From positions 1-5,133 of the forward strand of contig CAJXQV010000107.1 in NCBI GenBank assembly GCA_913058165.1: a stretch of 5,133 nt of DNA, in the 5' to 3' direction. Every line of letters begins with the position of its first letter. Positions within the stretch are counted from its first letter, which is position 1. The position numbers and the translations under genes are program-made. Below are positions 1-5,133 of the stretch, one piece after another. Below the pieces are notes generated by a model. The model was not told where the DNA came from. It searched no databases and was given only the letters and a program-made list of their open reading frames with translations. Source of the stretch: an uncultured Chromatiales bacterium (GTDB lineage: Bacteria > Pseudomonadota > Gammaproteobacteria > Steroidobacterales > GCA-2729495).

Positions 1-25
1 GCTCGGAGATGTGTATAAGAGACAG
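1..25. other. Tn5/Nextera adapter, left end (artificial)
   Basis: Positions 7-25 are the 19-bp Tn5 mosaic end, AGATGTGTATAAGAGACAG, preceded by GCTCGG, the tail of the Nextera read-2 adapter. This is library sequence, not genome. It should be trimmed before any analysis of the left end. Confidence 0.97.
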
Positions 26-61
26 CCCTAAATGCTCAGGTTGCAACCTGAGCATTTAGGG
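26..61. repeat. Perfect 36-bp palindrome abutting the adapter
   Basis: CCCTAAATGCTCAGGTTG (26-43) is followed with no spacer by its exact reverse complement (44-61). The symmetry stops precisely at the adapter junction, so the repeat may be cut off by the fragment end or may be a fold-back product made during library preparation. No T-run follows directly, so it is not a standard intrinsic terminator. Confidence 0.9.
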
Positions 62-351
62 TGGAGATGTTAACAGCTTTTTTTGGGCTCGAGCCTGAGC
101 CTGTACTAGGTTCCGTCATCCAACTCAAAAAATCCAGTCATTATAATAACTAATTACAAACCAGCCCATTCGCGAGGGTTTATAAGTCATAAAAAGACTG
201 ACTCGTCATAATACCAGCGACCTTGCATTGGCAAGCCGGTCGAATGATATAGCCGCATGGCATGATATTGCTCCAACCTTAGAAAACAAGCTCATGGCGC
301 CCCTGCCAAGAGCCCTATTGACTCTTGAGCCAAAGTCAGTAAGTTTGCTGC
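62..351. other. Gene-free stretch upstream of the DUF6790-like gene
   Basis: I see no convincing gene in this AT-rich stretch. It contains a T-run at 77-83, a short self-complementary GGCTCGAGCC near 86-95, and two copies of GTCATAA at 186-192 and 205-211. Possible sigma70-like elements exist (TTGCAT at 223-228 with a poor -10 near 246-253; TTGACT at 318-323 with a poor -10 at 341-346), but none is strong enough to call. The region must contain the promoter of the gene at 352 if that gene is transcribed on its own. Confidence 0.5.
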
Positions 352-876
352 ATGGAACATAAACAGGACGCCACCGCCGAAGCCGGATGGTCCGACCCTC
401 GAATTTCACAATTCCTTATGACCGCGACGTTGGTGGTCGGGGCCATCGGCTACTTCATCGGATTTTCAAAGATCATTTCGGATGGGGCCGAAGCTGCAGT
501 CAGTCCAGTGGCGCTGATCTCAGTCGGGGTGGTTGGCATCATCTCAATGCTGCGGCACTCAGTGTTCCACCGCAGTGACGCCATCCGAATGGGTTGGGAT
601 CAGGGACGGCGCAACAACTTTCAAATCGAGGTTGGTTTCGCCAACCTAGCGATCGGGTTGCCGGCCATCCTCGCCGTCGCACTCAGCTGGGGCGTCGCAG
701 TCGAAGCAGCGTTCGTCCTTGCCTACGCCTTGTACTTCGCCCAGGTCACAGTGCTCGTATTGATGGACCGTGATGATGGCAAACTTAATCTGTTCAGGGT
801 GGTTATGATGTTTATGCAAACCGGGTTGCTCGGCTACTTTGCCCTCTCGGCGCTGGCTGCAGTATTTAACCGGTAA
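352..876 (+). CDS. Small multi-pass membrane protein, DUF6790-like
   Basis: This encodes a 174-residue hydrophobic protein of unknown function. Hydrophobic segments lie at about residues 21-40, 50-67, 95-115, 117-138 and 148-172, so four or five membrane passes are likely, and there is no cleavable signal peptide. The centre carries polar, charged positions in the order RHSVFHRSDA (68-77), GW (81-82) and FQIEVGFANLAIG (90-102). From memory this H...GW...FQ.EV..ANL.G arrangement resembles the DUF6790 family of small membrane proteins; the family assignment is tentative. The ATG at 352 has no strong Shine-Dalgarno sequence; the next in-frame ATG (418) would remove the soluble N-terminus and start at the edge of the first membrane segment, so 352 is preferred. 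It looks more GC-rich than its surroundings. It converges on gbpA, with 156 bp between the stop codons, so the two are not an operon. Confidence 0.82.
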   Translation: MEHKQDATAEAGWSDPRISQFLMTATLVVGAIGYFIGFSKIISDGAEAAVSPVALISVGVVGIISMLRHSVFHRSDAIRMGWDQGRRNNFQIEVGFANLAIGLPAILAVALSWGVAVEAAFVLAYALYFAQVTVLVLMDRDDGKLNLFRVVMMFMQTGLLGYFALSALAAVFNR

Positions 877-926
877 GTGCTTTAGATTTTGCTCATCTGC
901 CTACAACCATAGTCCTCGACGCCTAC

Positions 927-946
927 CCTATTCAACCGAGAATAGG
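927..946. other. Short hairpin between convergent genes
   Basis: CCTATTC (927-933) and GAATAGG (940-946) form a 7-bp perfect stem with a 6-nt loop, about 50 bp after the stop of the membrane-protein gene. It could slow or end transcription of that gene, but no T-run follows on the plus strand, so it is not called as an intrinsic terminator. Confidence 0.35.
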
Positions 947-1014
947 TTGGGGCATACCCCAAAAAAAACCAACCCTCTGATGCACAAAGGGCTGGCTTCT
1001 GAACATGGCGGAGA
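940..1014. repeat. Direct repeat copy A (terminator plus tRNA-Ser 3' tail)
   Basis: This segment is a diverged direct copy of 2978-3058. Positions 969-1014 align without gaps to 3013-3058 with 38 of 46 matches by eye. The left part 940-956 aligns to 2978-2994 with 14 of 17 matches, and length differences are confined to the A-rich stretch and one base before the CCC. The right edge, TGGCGGAGA at 1006-1014, equals the plus-strand image of the tRNA-Ser 3' end including CCA. The rest of the tRNA is absent here. Confidence 0.75.
961..1000 (-). terminator. Intrinsic terminator of gbpA
   Basis: Read on the minus strand, AGCCAGCCCT pairs with AGGGTTGGTT across a 12-nt loop (with two G-U pairs) and is followed by eight T. 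It lies 33 bp beyond the gbpA stop codon. It belongs to the same sequence family as the tRNA-Ser terminator at 3002-3041. A second small hairpin (GGGG/CCCC, 949-960) follows directly. On the plus strand there is no T-run, so it acts only for gbpA. Confidence 0.75.
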
Positions 1015-1032
1015 TAGGAAGCCCCGCCTATA

Positions 1033-2682
1033 TTAGCAAGTGGGCGCAGGGCCAACCAGCGTCCAGACCTCGGGGCTTGCCAGCGGTGAAGAGCCGAGGG
1101 TCCACCACTTGGCGCGGTACACATTACCCTGGAATATCGCCTCTCTGCCTTCGAGAAAGATCGTGGCGTCGGCGTAATCGAGACGTACGTCAGAGACCAA
1201 CTCGAATGCATTCGTCGCATCCGGAGCAACGTCAACAGTCCACCATTTCGCTTTATAGACCAGATCGTTAAAACTTACTATTTCGCCGCCGGTGTAGACT
1301 GTGGATGAGCTAAAGGCAGGCTGCATAAGCGCCATCGGGTCAGATAGATCGCATGAACTTGAGCCATCGTCTACTGGTGTGTCTGCAGCATTCGCAACCA
1401 GAGTTAGGTTCGCCGTCTTCTGAACCGTCGCATTACCTTGAATAGAAGTGGCAATAACAACCAGAGTCAGTTCGCCAGCGACGGCTTCATCCACATGCAG
1501 CTTTAGATCGACCGTTTGCATAGACAAGCTGGGCCCAGGCACATCACAAGAAATTGCATCATCGGGCACTGACATAGTGTCGTCTAAAACAAAGGTATCA
1601 CTAACAAGTGTCGCGCCGCTGCTATCAAACAGAGTAGCCACAATGTTCATTGCGCCGTCTGTAGAGACAGTAAAGTGAACGTCGGCAACACCCGCGCTGT
1701 TTATTTCTATAGGCGAATCTACGTTAGTGAGAGTTACTCGATATTCGGACTCAACATCTGCAAATTCAACAGCCACTTCAATAGACTGAATATTGTCATA
1801 TCCCGTTGTATAAACCTTGTTTACACCAGCAACCGGGGTGAATACATCCCCCGCCCTTTCACCGGCGAAGAAGTACCCCTGTGCGTTGATGGCACGCGCT
1901 AGCTCAAAACTTGCGACAGCGCCAGATGTTGCAACAGTTGCCGTGTATGAAGCAGAAAGAGACGGATTTTCACCATTTGCATCCATTACACGAGTATAGA
2001 TAGTGTCTCCTTCGTTAAGCGCAATAGCACCCGATATAATTCCGACTTCTAAAAACGAATTATCCTCGACTACGGGGGTGCCACCACCGTTAAAATTTAC
2101 GTCAATCGCGCTGTAGAAAGACGCCGCCGTATCGCCGACATCCCATACCGATAAGATCACTTGATAACCTTGACGAGACGGAACCTCACACGTGTGCTGG
2201 ACTGACATTGGCGGACGCATCATGCCGCCTGAATATTCACAGAAAGGGGTCAGTTCAAAGGCAGCGCGAGAAAGGGGGCGTGACTGATCCCAGTCAGGTT
2301 TGGTAATAAAGTATCGCCAATCACCAGCGACATGATTTGCAGTGAAGGTCCAGGTAAAAACGTTGGGTCCAGCAGCAATATCGCTCTTTGACCAACGAGC
2401 TGGCGTTTGTGCGTTCAGCTCAGACCAGGCGGGACTCCCTGCTGCTGCAATCGTACCGTCAGCGGGGCCGCCAATTGGAAACCGTGGGTTGCCGTCTGGA
2501 CCTTCCACAGATTGAGGCTCATATTGGATTGCGCCACAGCCAGTGTTATCCCCCAACTTGCAGAGATACGAACGGCTTTCAGGTTGTGAAACATACCCGT
2601 GTGAAAAAGACTCAACGGACAGACCCATTGCTGCAACACCTACTGCTATTGCTATTGCGAACTGTTTTTTAATCATTTTCAT
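1033..2682 (-). CDS. gbpA: GbpA-like chitin-active lytic polysaccharide monooxygenase (AA10)
   Basis: This is a 549-residue secreted copper enzyme that oxidatively cleaves chitin and likely helps attachment to chitin surfaces. Residues 1-27 are a signal peptide; cleavage exposes His28 (HGYVSQPESR), the first copper ligand. His117 (FTANHVAGDW) completes the histidine brace and Phe189 (SFYSAIDVNF) is the likely axial residue. Cys41/Cys49 and Cys148/Cys165 match the GbpA disulfide pairs. The AA10 domain spans about 28-198. About 208-305 matches GbpA domain 2 (GDTIYTRVMDANGENP), and a beta-rich third domain spans about 308-432. Two CBM5/12- or CBM73-like modules with AKWWT signatures (478-482, 524-528) end the protein; Vibrio cholerae GbpA has one. 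Cys444 and Cys549 may form a disulfide. A farther upstream ATG at 2739 is open in frame but would spoil the signal peptide; 2682 has a strong ribosome site. Family assignment is very sure, substrate inferred. Confidence 0.96.
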   Translation of the reverse strand: MKMIKKQFAIAIAVGVAAMGLSVESFSHGYVSQPESRSYLCKLGDNTGCGAIQYEPQSVEGPDGNPRFPIGGPADGTIAAAGSPAWSELNAQTPARWSKSDIAAGPNVFTWTFTANHVAGDWRYFITKPDWDQSRPLSRAAFELTPFCEYSGGMMRPPMSVQHTCEVPSRQGYQVILSVWDVGDTAASFYSAIDVNFNGGGTPVVEDNSFLEVGIISGAIALNEGDTIYTRVMDANGENPSLSASYTATVATSGAVASFELARAINAQGYFFAGERAGDVFTPVAGVNKVYTTGYDNIQSIEVAVEFADVESEYRVTLTNVDSPIEINSAGVADVHFTVSTDGAMNIVATLFDSSGATLVSDTFVLDDTMSVPDDAISCDVPGPSLSMQTVDLKLHVDEAVAGELTLVVIATSIQGNATVQKTANLTLVANAADTPVDDGSSSCDLSDPMALMQPAFSSSTVYTGGEIVSFNDLVYKAKWWTVDVAPDATNAFELVSDVRLDYADATIFLEGREAIFQGNVYRAKWWTLGSSPLASPEVWTLVGPAPTC

Positions 2683-3001
2683 AAGAAAACTCCCTTCCGT
2701 TATACCTATGGCGTGAAAAACTGCAAATGCACCCTGCAATACTTGGTAATACTCTCGGTCTTTTGCCGAGTGCAGGTTAAAAAAATAGTCTATGTCTAAT
2801 CCAAACCACTCCGATCCAAAAGATAAAATTCAAAAAATAGCCAGAAACTTATCGTAGTTAAGCCGTACTCAATTTTCTGGTCCGTTCGCGCCATTTACTG
2901 GTCTATTTTTTATGCCCAGAGGCTGGGCGCAAGCACTCAACGAGTTAGGTGGCTCTTTGCGATAGAACATAATTGTCGGATAGATTGGGGGATAACCCTA
3001 G
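2683..3001. other. Gene-free stretch upstream of gbpA
   Basis: No gene is supported here. A promoter for gbpA must lie here or further upstream, but I find no good -35/-10 pair: TATAAC at 2699-2704 (minus strand) sits too close to the ribosome site. Small symmetric elements are a CTCGG/CCGAG dyad at 2754-2770, a CCAGAAA/TTTCTGG inverted pair at 2841-2847 and 2874-2880, and a perfect GCCCAG/CTGGGC hairpin at 2914-2928 with no T-run on either strand. The first could be an operator for a chitin-responsive regulator, which is speculation. No integrase or transposase remnant is visible. Confidence 0.5.
2690..2698 (-). promoter_or_regulatory. Ribosome binding site deciding the gbpA start
   Basis: The minus strand reads GGAAGGGAG, ending 7 nt before the ATG at 2682. 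This fixes the start at 2682 rather than the upstream in-frame ATG at 2739, and gives a signal peptide with a proper short basic N-terminus (MKMIKKQ). Confidence 0.8.
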
Positions 3002-3058
3002 AAATAAAAAAGCCAACCCTCTGATTTAAAAAGGGTTGGCTTCTCTATTTGGCGGAGA
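2978..3058. repeat. Direct repeat copy B (tRNA-Ser 3' end plus terminator)
   Basis: This is the partner of 940-1014 in the same orientation. It contains the small GGGG/CCC hairpin, the tRNA-Ser terminator and the terminal nine nucleotides of the tRNA gene with one or two bases of its upstream neighbour. Homology stops inside the tRNA acceptor stem: beyond 3058 the two copies no longer align. The copies are about 2.04 kb apart and gbpA is the only gene between them. Confidence 0.75.
3002..3041 (-). terminator. Intrinsic terminator of tRNA-Ser(UGA)
   Basis: On the minus strand AGCCAACCCT pairs perfectly with AGGGTTGGCT (10 bp, 11-nt loop; plus-strand arms 3032-3041 and 3011-3020), and the last arm runs into TTTTTT then ATTTC. 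It begins 9 nt after the encoded CCA, so the tRNA is probably a single-gene transcript. Confidence 0.9.
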
Positions 3059-3141
3059 GGGAGGGATTCGAACCCTCGAACGGTTTAACCCGTTGTCGGT
3101 TTTCAAGACCGGTGCATTCAACCAGACTCTGCCACCTCTCC
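3050..3141 (-). tRNA. tRNA-Ser (anticodon UGA)
   Basis: This is a 92-nt class II tRNA with CCA encoded. The acceptor stem GGAGAGG/CCTCTCC is perfect with G as discriminator. The D arm has a 3-bp stem GCA/TGC and an enlarged loop. The anticodon loop CTTGAAA gives UGA (plus-strand 3103-3105), reading UCA and other UCN codons. A long variable arm AACGG/CCGTT with a GTTAAA loop identifies serine. The T arm is GAGGG-TTCGAAT-CCCTC. One oddity: the outermost pair of the anticodon stem is C-A (3112 and 3096) where E. coli serT has C-G. It is followed by its own terminator. Confidence 0.97.
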
Positions 3142-3181
3142 GTGTTTGTACTGCAATCAATGCTGCAGATTGTCTTTCTGG

Positions 3182-3246
3182 CCCCGAATGACTCTAAGGT
3201 CTTAGCCGGTTCCAGACCGAAACGAGCGTCTCGATGCGATTCGGGG
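3182..3246. other. Possible three-way-junction fold
   Basis: CCCCGAAT (3182-3189) is the reverse complement of ATTCGGGG (3239-3246), enclosing two hairpins: GGTCT/AGACC (3198-3202 and 3214-3218) and CGAG/CTCG (3223-3226 and 3230-3233). The symmetry is the same on either strand. It matches no RNA family I recognise and the inner stems are short enough to arise by chance. Confidence 0.25.
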
Positions 3247-3332
3247 TGCGATTGTCTACTGACTTGGCGTCTACTTCAATGCCTAGGGGCAAATTCTTTG
3301 CCGGAAATCGAAATTATTTCCCTGCTCAACCA

Positions 3333-3360
3333 TTGAAACGTCGTTAAATACCTCGATATT
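3333..3360 (+). promoter_or_regulatory. Candidate sigma70 promoter for yccA
   Basis: TTGAAA (3333-3338) matches five of six -35 consensus bases, and GATATT (3355-3360) lies 16 bp downstream with four of six -10 matches. It would give a 5' leader of roughly 75 nt. This is a motif match only. Confidence 0.3.
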
Positions 3361-3396
3361 TATGGAACTGACCATGCTAAAGTGAGGTCAATTACT

Positions 3397-3421
3397 AATG
3401 CAGCAGATGAACTGCTGTATT
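3397..3421 (+). promoter_or_regulatory. Leader hairpin before the yccA ribosome site
   Basis: AATGCAGCAG pairs with CTGCTGTATT around a 5-nt ATGAA loop, ten base pairs including one G-U. It ends 11 nt before the AGGAG ribosome site (3433-3437). In an mRNA leader it could affect translation or stability; only the potential to fold is seen. Confidence 0.4.
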
Positions 3422-3443
3422 TATCGTTAATCAGGAGCTCAAC

Positions 3444-4136
3444 ATGGAACGCAATAACCTGCCCCGCGGCGGTAGCACTGCAATACCCGCCGGACGTAGC
3501 CAGGAATCTGTTCTCGCAACCAATAAAGTTCTTCGTAACACTTATACGTTGTTGTCGATGACGCTGTTATTCAGTGCCGCTACAGCCGCCACCTCCATGG
3601 CACTCAACCTGCCCCACCCCGGGCTCATCATTACTCTGGTGGGCTATTTCGGACTCCTTTATATGACCAATAAGTTCCGCAATAGTGCCTGGGGCATTCT
3701 CGCGGTATTCGGTCTGACCGGTTTTATGGGCATTACATTAGGCCCAATTCTGAGCATGTATGTGGAGTCTATTCCGAATGGCAGTCAGCTCATCATGACT
3801 GCTCTTGGCGGTACCGGCACTATCTTCCTCGCACTCAGCGCTTATGCCATAACCACCAAGAAAGACCTTAACTTTATGGGTGGTTTTCTGGCTGTCGGTA
3901 CTATCGGGGTGTTTGTGGTTTCAATGCTGGGTCTGTTCTTTGACTTCTCGGCATTCCAGATGGTGATCTCTGCAGCCTGGATTATTGTCTCCAGTGGCTG
4001 GATCCTCTGGCAGACCAGCGCAATCATCAACGGCGGCGAAACCAATTACATTTCGGCGACCGTAATGCTCTATGTCAGTCTTTACAACATCTTCATTAAT
4101 CTGCTGATGATTTTGGGTATAGGCAGTAACGACTAA
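3444..4136 (+). CDS. yccA: Bax inhibitor-1/YccA family inner-membrane protein
   Basis: This is a 230-residue integral membrane protein of the BI-1 (UPF0005) family. In E. coli, YccA (about 219 residues) binds and modulates the FtsH protease and protects SecY when translocons are jammed; transfer of that role here is by homology. A soluble N-terminus of about 30 residues is followed by seven likely membrane segments near 34-54, 59-75, 81-105, 113-136, 143-166, 169-191 and 203-226. Recognisable family stretches are VLATNKVLRNTY (23-34), the NGGETNYISATVMLY region (196-210) and VSLYNIFINLLMILG (211-225), close to the C-terminus of gammaproteobacterial YccA. The start is supported by AGGAG at 3433-3437, 6 nt before the ATG. 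It is monocistronic: a strong terminator follows and the next gene begins after it. The family is sure; the FtsH link is inferred. Confidence 0.95.
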   Translation: MERNNLPRGGSTAIPAGRSQESVLATNKVLRNTYTLLSMTLLFSAATAATSMALNLPHPGLIITLVGYFGLLYMTNKFRNSAWGILAVFGLTGFMGITLGPILSMYVESIPNGSQLIMTALGGTGTIFLALSAYAITTKKDLNFMGGFLAVGTIGVFVVSMLGLFFDFSAFQMVISAAWIIVSSGWILWQTSAIINGGETNYISATVMLYVSLYNIFINLLMILGIGSND

Positions 4137-4165
4137 GGTCCGCCCTTGGTTCAGATGACAAACCA

Positions 4166-4205
4166 ACAAATAAAAAGCCCCGCAACCGCGGGGCTTTTTA
4201 TTTGT
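4166..4205. terminator. Strong bidirectional intrinsic terminator
   Basis: An 18-bp perfect stem (4166-4183 with 4188-4205) closes on the 4-nt loop AACC. Its GC core GCCCCGC/GCGGGGC is flanked by AAAAA and TTTTT, so it works for yccA on the plus strand and would also stop minus-strand transcription. It begins 29 nt after the yccA stop codon. Confidence 0.95.
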
Positions 4206-4259
4206 GTGAATCCAGCTAAGATAGTGACTGGCTATATCTCTAGCGGAACCCAACGCCCG

Positions 4260-5108
4260 ATGCCATACGCTGCAATCCTCCGACTTCTGCAAAACACCCT
4301 TCTCGGCGCTCTGCTTGGGGCATTCCTGCTGGTTCCCGCTTACGCTGAATTCGAATCCGGTACTGCCAGAGAACAACTGGATTTATTGCAGCAAGAACTG
4401 GCGGTCGAAACGATAAACGCCAGTGAACTGAATGATCTGCGCGACCGCGCTCTGGCTATTCGCACTGAGGCCACTGCCTGCGCAGCCGAACTGGAACCCC
4501 AGATCGAAAAACTGCAAGCCGAAATCCAGTTGCTGGGTGATATCACCGCTGCGGTCGATGTGCAGATATGGGAAAGTCGCAATCAAATTCTAGAAACATC
4601 CGATCGACTGGTTGCCACCAGCACCAGTTGTGAATTGGCAGCTGCGCGTTCAAGCCGCCTGGTCGATAACATCGAACTGCGCGTTAAAACCATCAGTGCT
4701 GAAATGCTCTCCACTCGTGAATACCACCTGCTCGACATCGTTAAGCAGATGCCGGTTGAAGTAGAAACCTGGTCAATGGCATTTAGCCGCGCGTTAACAC
4801 CAAAGTTTAAAGAGGGTATAGATACCGCTGCGGCTATCTGGGGTGTCTTCGTAGGACTGCTGCTTGGCACGATGGTGGGCTGGTATCTACGATACCGCTA
4901 CCGTAACGGCCAACTCAAAAACCCTTCCGGCGAAAGCAGCGGCACCAATAATCAGCATCTGCTAACACCATTATTCAAGCGGATACCATTGATACTTGCG
5001 GCCTTCGGCATGACTGCCGCACTTATTAGTATAAGCAACTCGCCCTACTACGAAACTCTGCCGGTACGTTTTTCACTGGGTTTAATGGCTTACGGTTTCG
5101 GTCTATTC
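4260..5108 (+). CDS. N-terminal part of a DUF3772/MscS-like mechanosensitive channel (truncated)
   Basis: The frame stays open from 4260 to the right adapter, giving 283 residues with no stop; codons past 5108 are adapter. Residues 1-29 form a signal peptide ending VPAYA. About 34-160 is charged, helical and coiled-coil-like, with two cysteines (74 and 124) that could pair in the periplasm. Two hydrophobic segments follow, near 188-210 (AAIWGVFVGLLLGTMVGWYL) and 242-260, with a third starting near 270. A signal peptide, periplasmic helical domain and serial membrane helices is the layout of large MscS-family channels with an N-terminal DUF3772 region; the channel core itself is not in the window, so this is inferred. 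Such proteins usually exceed 700 residues. The ATG has only a weak ribosome site; an in-frame GTG at 4224 is possible but gives a worse signal peptide. It lies 54 bp beyond the yccA terminator, so it probably has its own promoter, which I cannot identify. Confidence 0.8.
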
Positions 5109-5109
5109 C

Positions 5110-5133
5110 CTGTCTCTTATACACATCTCCGAG
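5110..5133. other. Tn5/Nextera adapter, right end (artificial)
   Basis: CTGTCTCTTATACACATCT (5110-5128) is the reverse complement of the Tn5 mosaic end, followed by CCGAG. It is the mirror image of the left adapter. It truncates the channel gene. Confidence 0.97.

Larger units (their letters stand above)
3142..3443. other. Intergenic region between divergent tRNA-Ser and yccA
   Basis: No protein gene is supported. The left part must carry the tRNA-Ser promoter (minus strand), though I see no clear -35/-10 pair. 3182-3246 could fold as a closed multi-branch element. The right part holds a candidate yccA promoter, a TGACC/GGTCA dyad (3369-3373 and 3386-3390, 12-nt gap) and a leader hairpin. 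Confidence 0.5.

Noticed and set aside
206..409. Minus-strand 67-residue frame
   Set aside because: It is antisense to the start of the membrane-protein gene, arginine-rich and without any family resemblance.
882..1235. Minus-strand 117-residue frame overlapping the gbpA 3' end
   Set aside because: It overlaps the gbpA C-terminal modules in another frame and runs through the terminator hairpin.
2699..2727. TATAAC with TTTGCA as the gbpA promoter (minus strand)
   Set aside because: The transcript would start inside the gbpA ribosome binding site, and the -35 match is poor.
2914..2928. GCCCAG/CTGGGC hairpin as a terminator
   Set aside because: It has no T-run after it on either strand; the plus-strand T-run lies before the stem.
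3049..3336. Plus-strand reading frame beginning MAEREGFEPSNG
   Set aside because: It runs through the antisense of the tRNA-Ser gene. AEREGFEPS-type starts are a well-known false protein produced by antisense serine tRNA genes, and the rest has no protein character.
3415..3435. LexA-like box near the yccA leader (CTGT…CAG)
   Set aside because: The spacing between CTG and CAG is too long for a LexA site (20 bp instead of 16) and the inner bases do not fit.
3921..4376. Minus-strand 151-residue reading frame
   Set aside because: It lies antisense to the clear yccA gene, crosses its terminator and has no recognisable motif.
4340..4870. Minus-strand frames of 67-95 residues
   Set aside because: They are shadows of the truncated channel gene, whose plus-strand frame has a signal peptide, coiled coil and membrane helices.

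Overview
The window looks like one Tn5-tagmented fragment from a chitin-using, probably marine or aquatic gammaproteobacterium. The taxonomic guess rests on a GbpA-type chitin-binding LPMO with the whole Vibrio-like domain order, a YccA-type BI-1 membrane protein, a bacterial tRNA-Ser(UGA) with an encoded CCA, and an MscS-type channel start. No rRNA or other firm marker is present, so it is an inference. Both ends carry the same Tn5/Nextera adapter (1-25 and 5110-5133); genomic DNA is therefore only 26-5109.

Layout. 26-61 is a perfect 36-bp palindrome touching the left adapter. 62-351 holds no gene. 352-876 (+) encodes a small multi-pass membrane protein resembling DUF6790. It converges on gbpA (1033-2682, -), which encodes a secreted, multidomain AA10 lytic polysaccharide monooxygenase with two C-terminal chitin-binding-like modules. 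gbpA reads into an intrinsic terminator at 961-1000. 2683-3049 is gene-free and contains the terminator of tRNA-Ser(UGA), which lies at 3050-3141 (-). 3142-3443 is an intergenic region carrying a possible folded element plus the upstream region of yccA. yccA (3444-4136, +) ends at a strong bidirectional terminator (4166-4205). 4260-5108 (+) is the N-terminal part of a DUF3772/MscS-like mechanosensitive channel, cut off by the fragment end.

How it fits together. The genes do not form one operon: each has its own terminator or opposes its neighbour. Two are envelope-maintenance genes (YccA and the channel), one is an exported chitin-attack enzyme, and one is an unknown membrane protein. The most unusual observation is that gbpA is bracketed by a diverged direct repeat of about 75-80 bp (940-1014 and 2978-3058). 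Each copy contains a complete terminator plus the last nine nucleotides of the tRNA-Ser gene (TCTCCGCCA on the minus strand). This resembles an old tRNA-associated insertion or duplication that brought in gbpA, though no integrase is visible. I see no CRISPR array, complete insertion sequence or phage gene, and nothing that amounts to a clearly new defence or enzymatic system.
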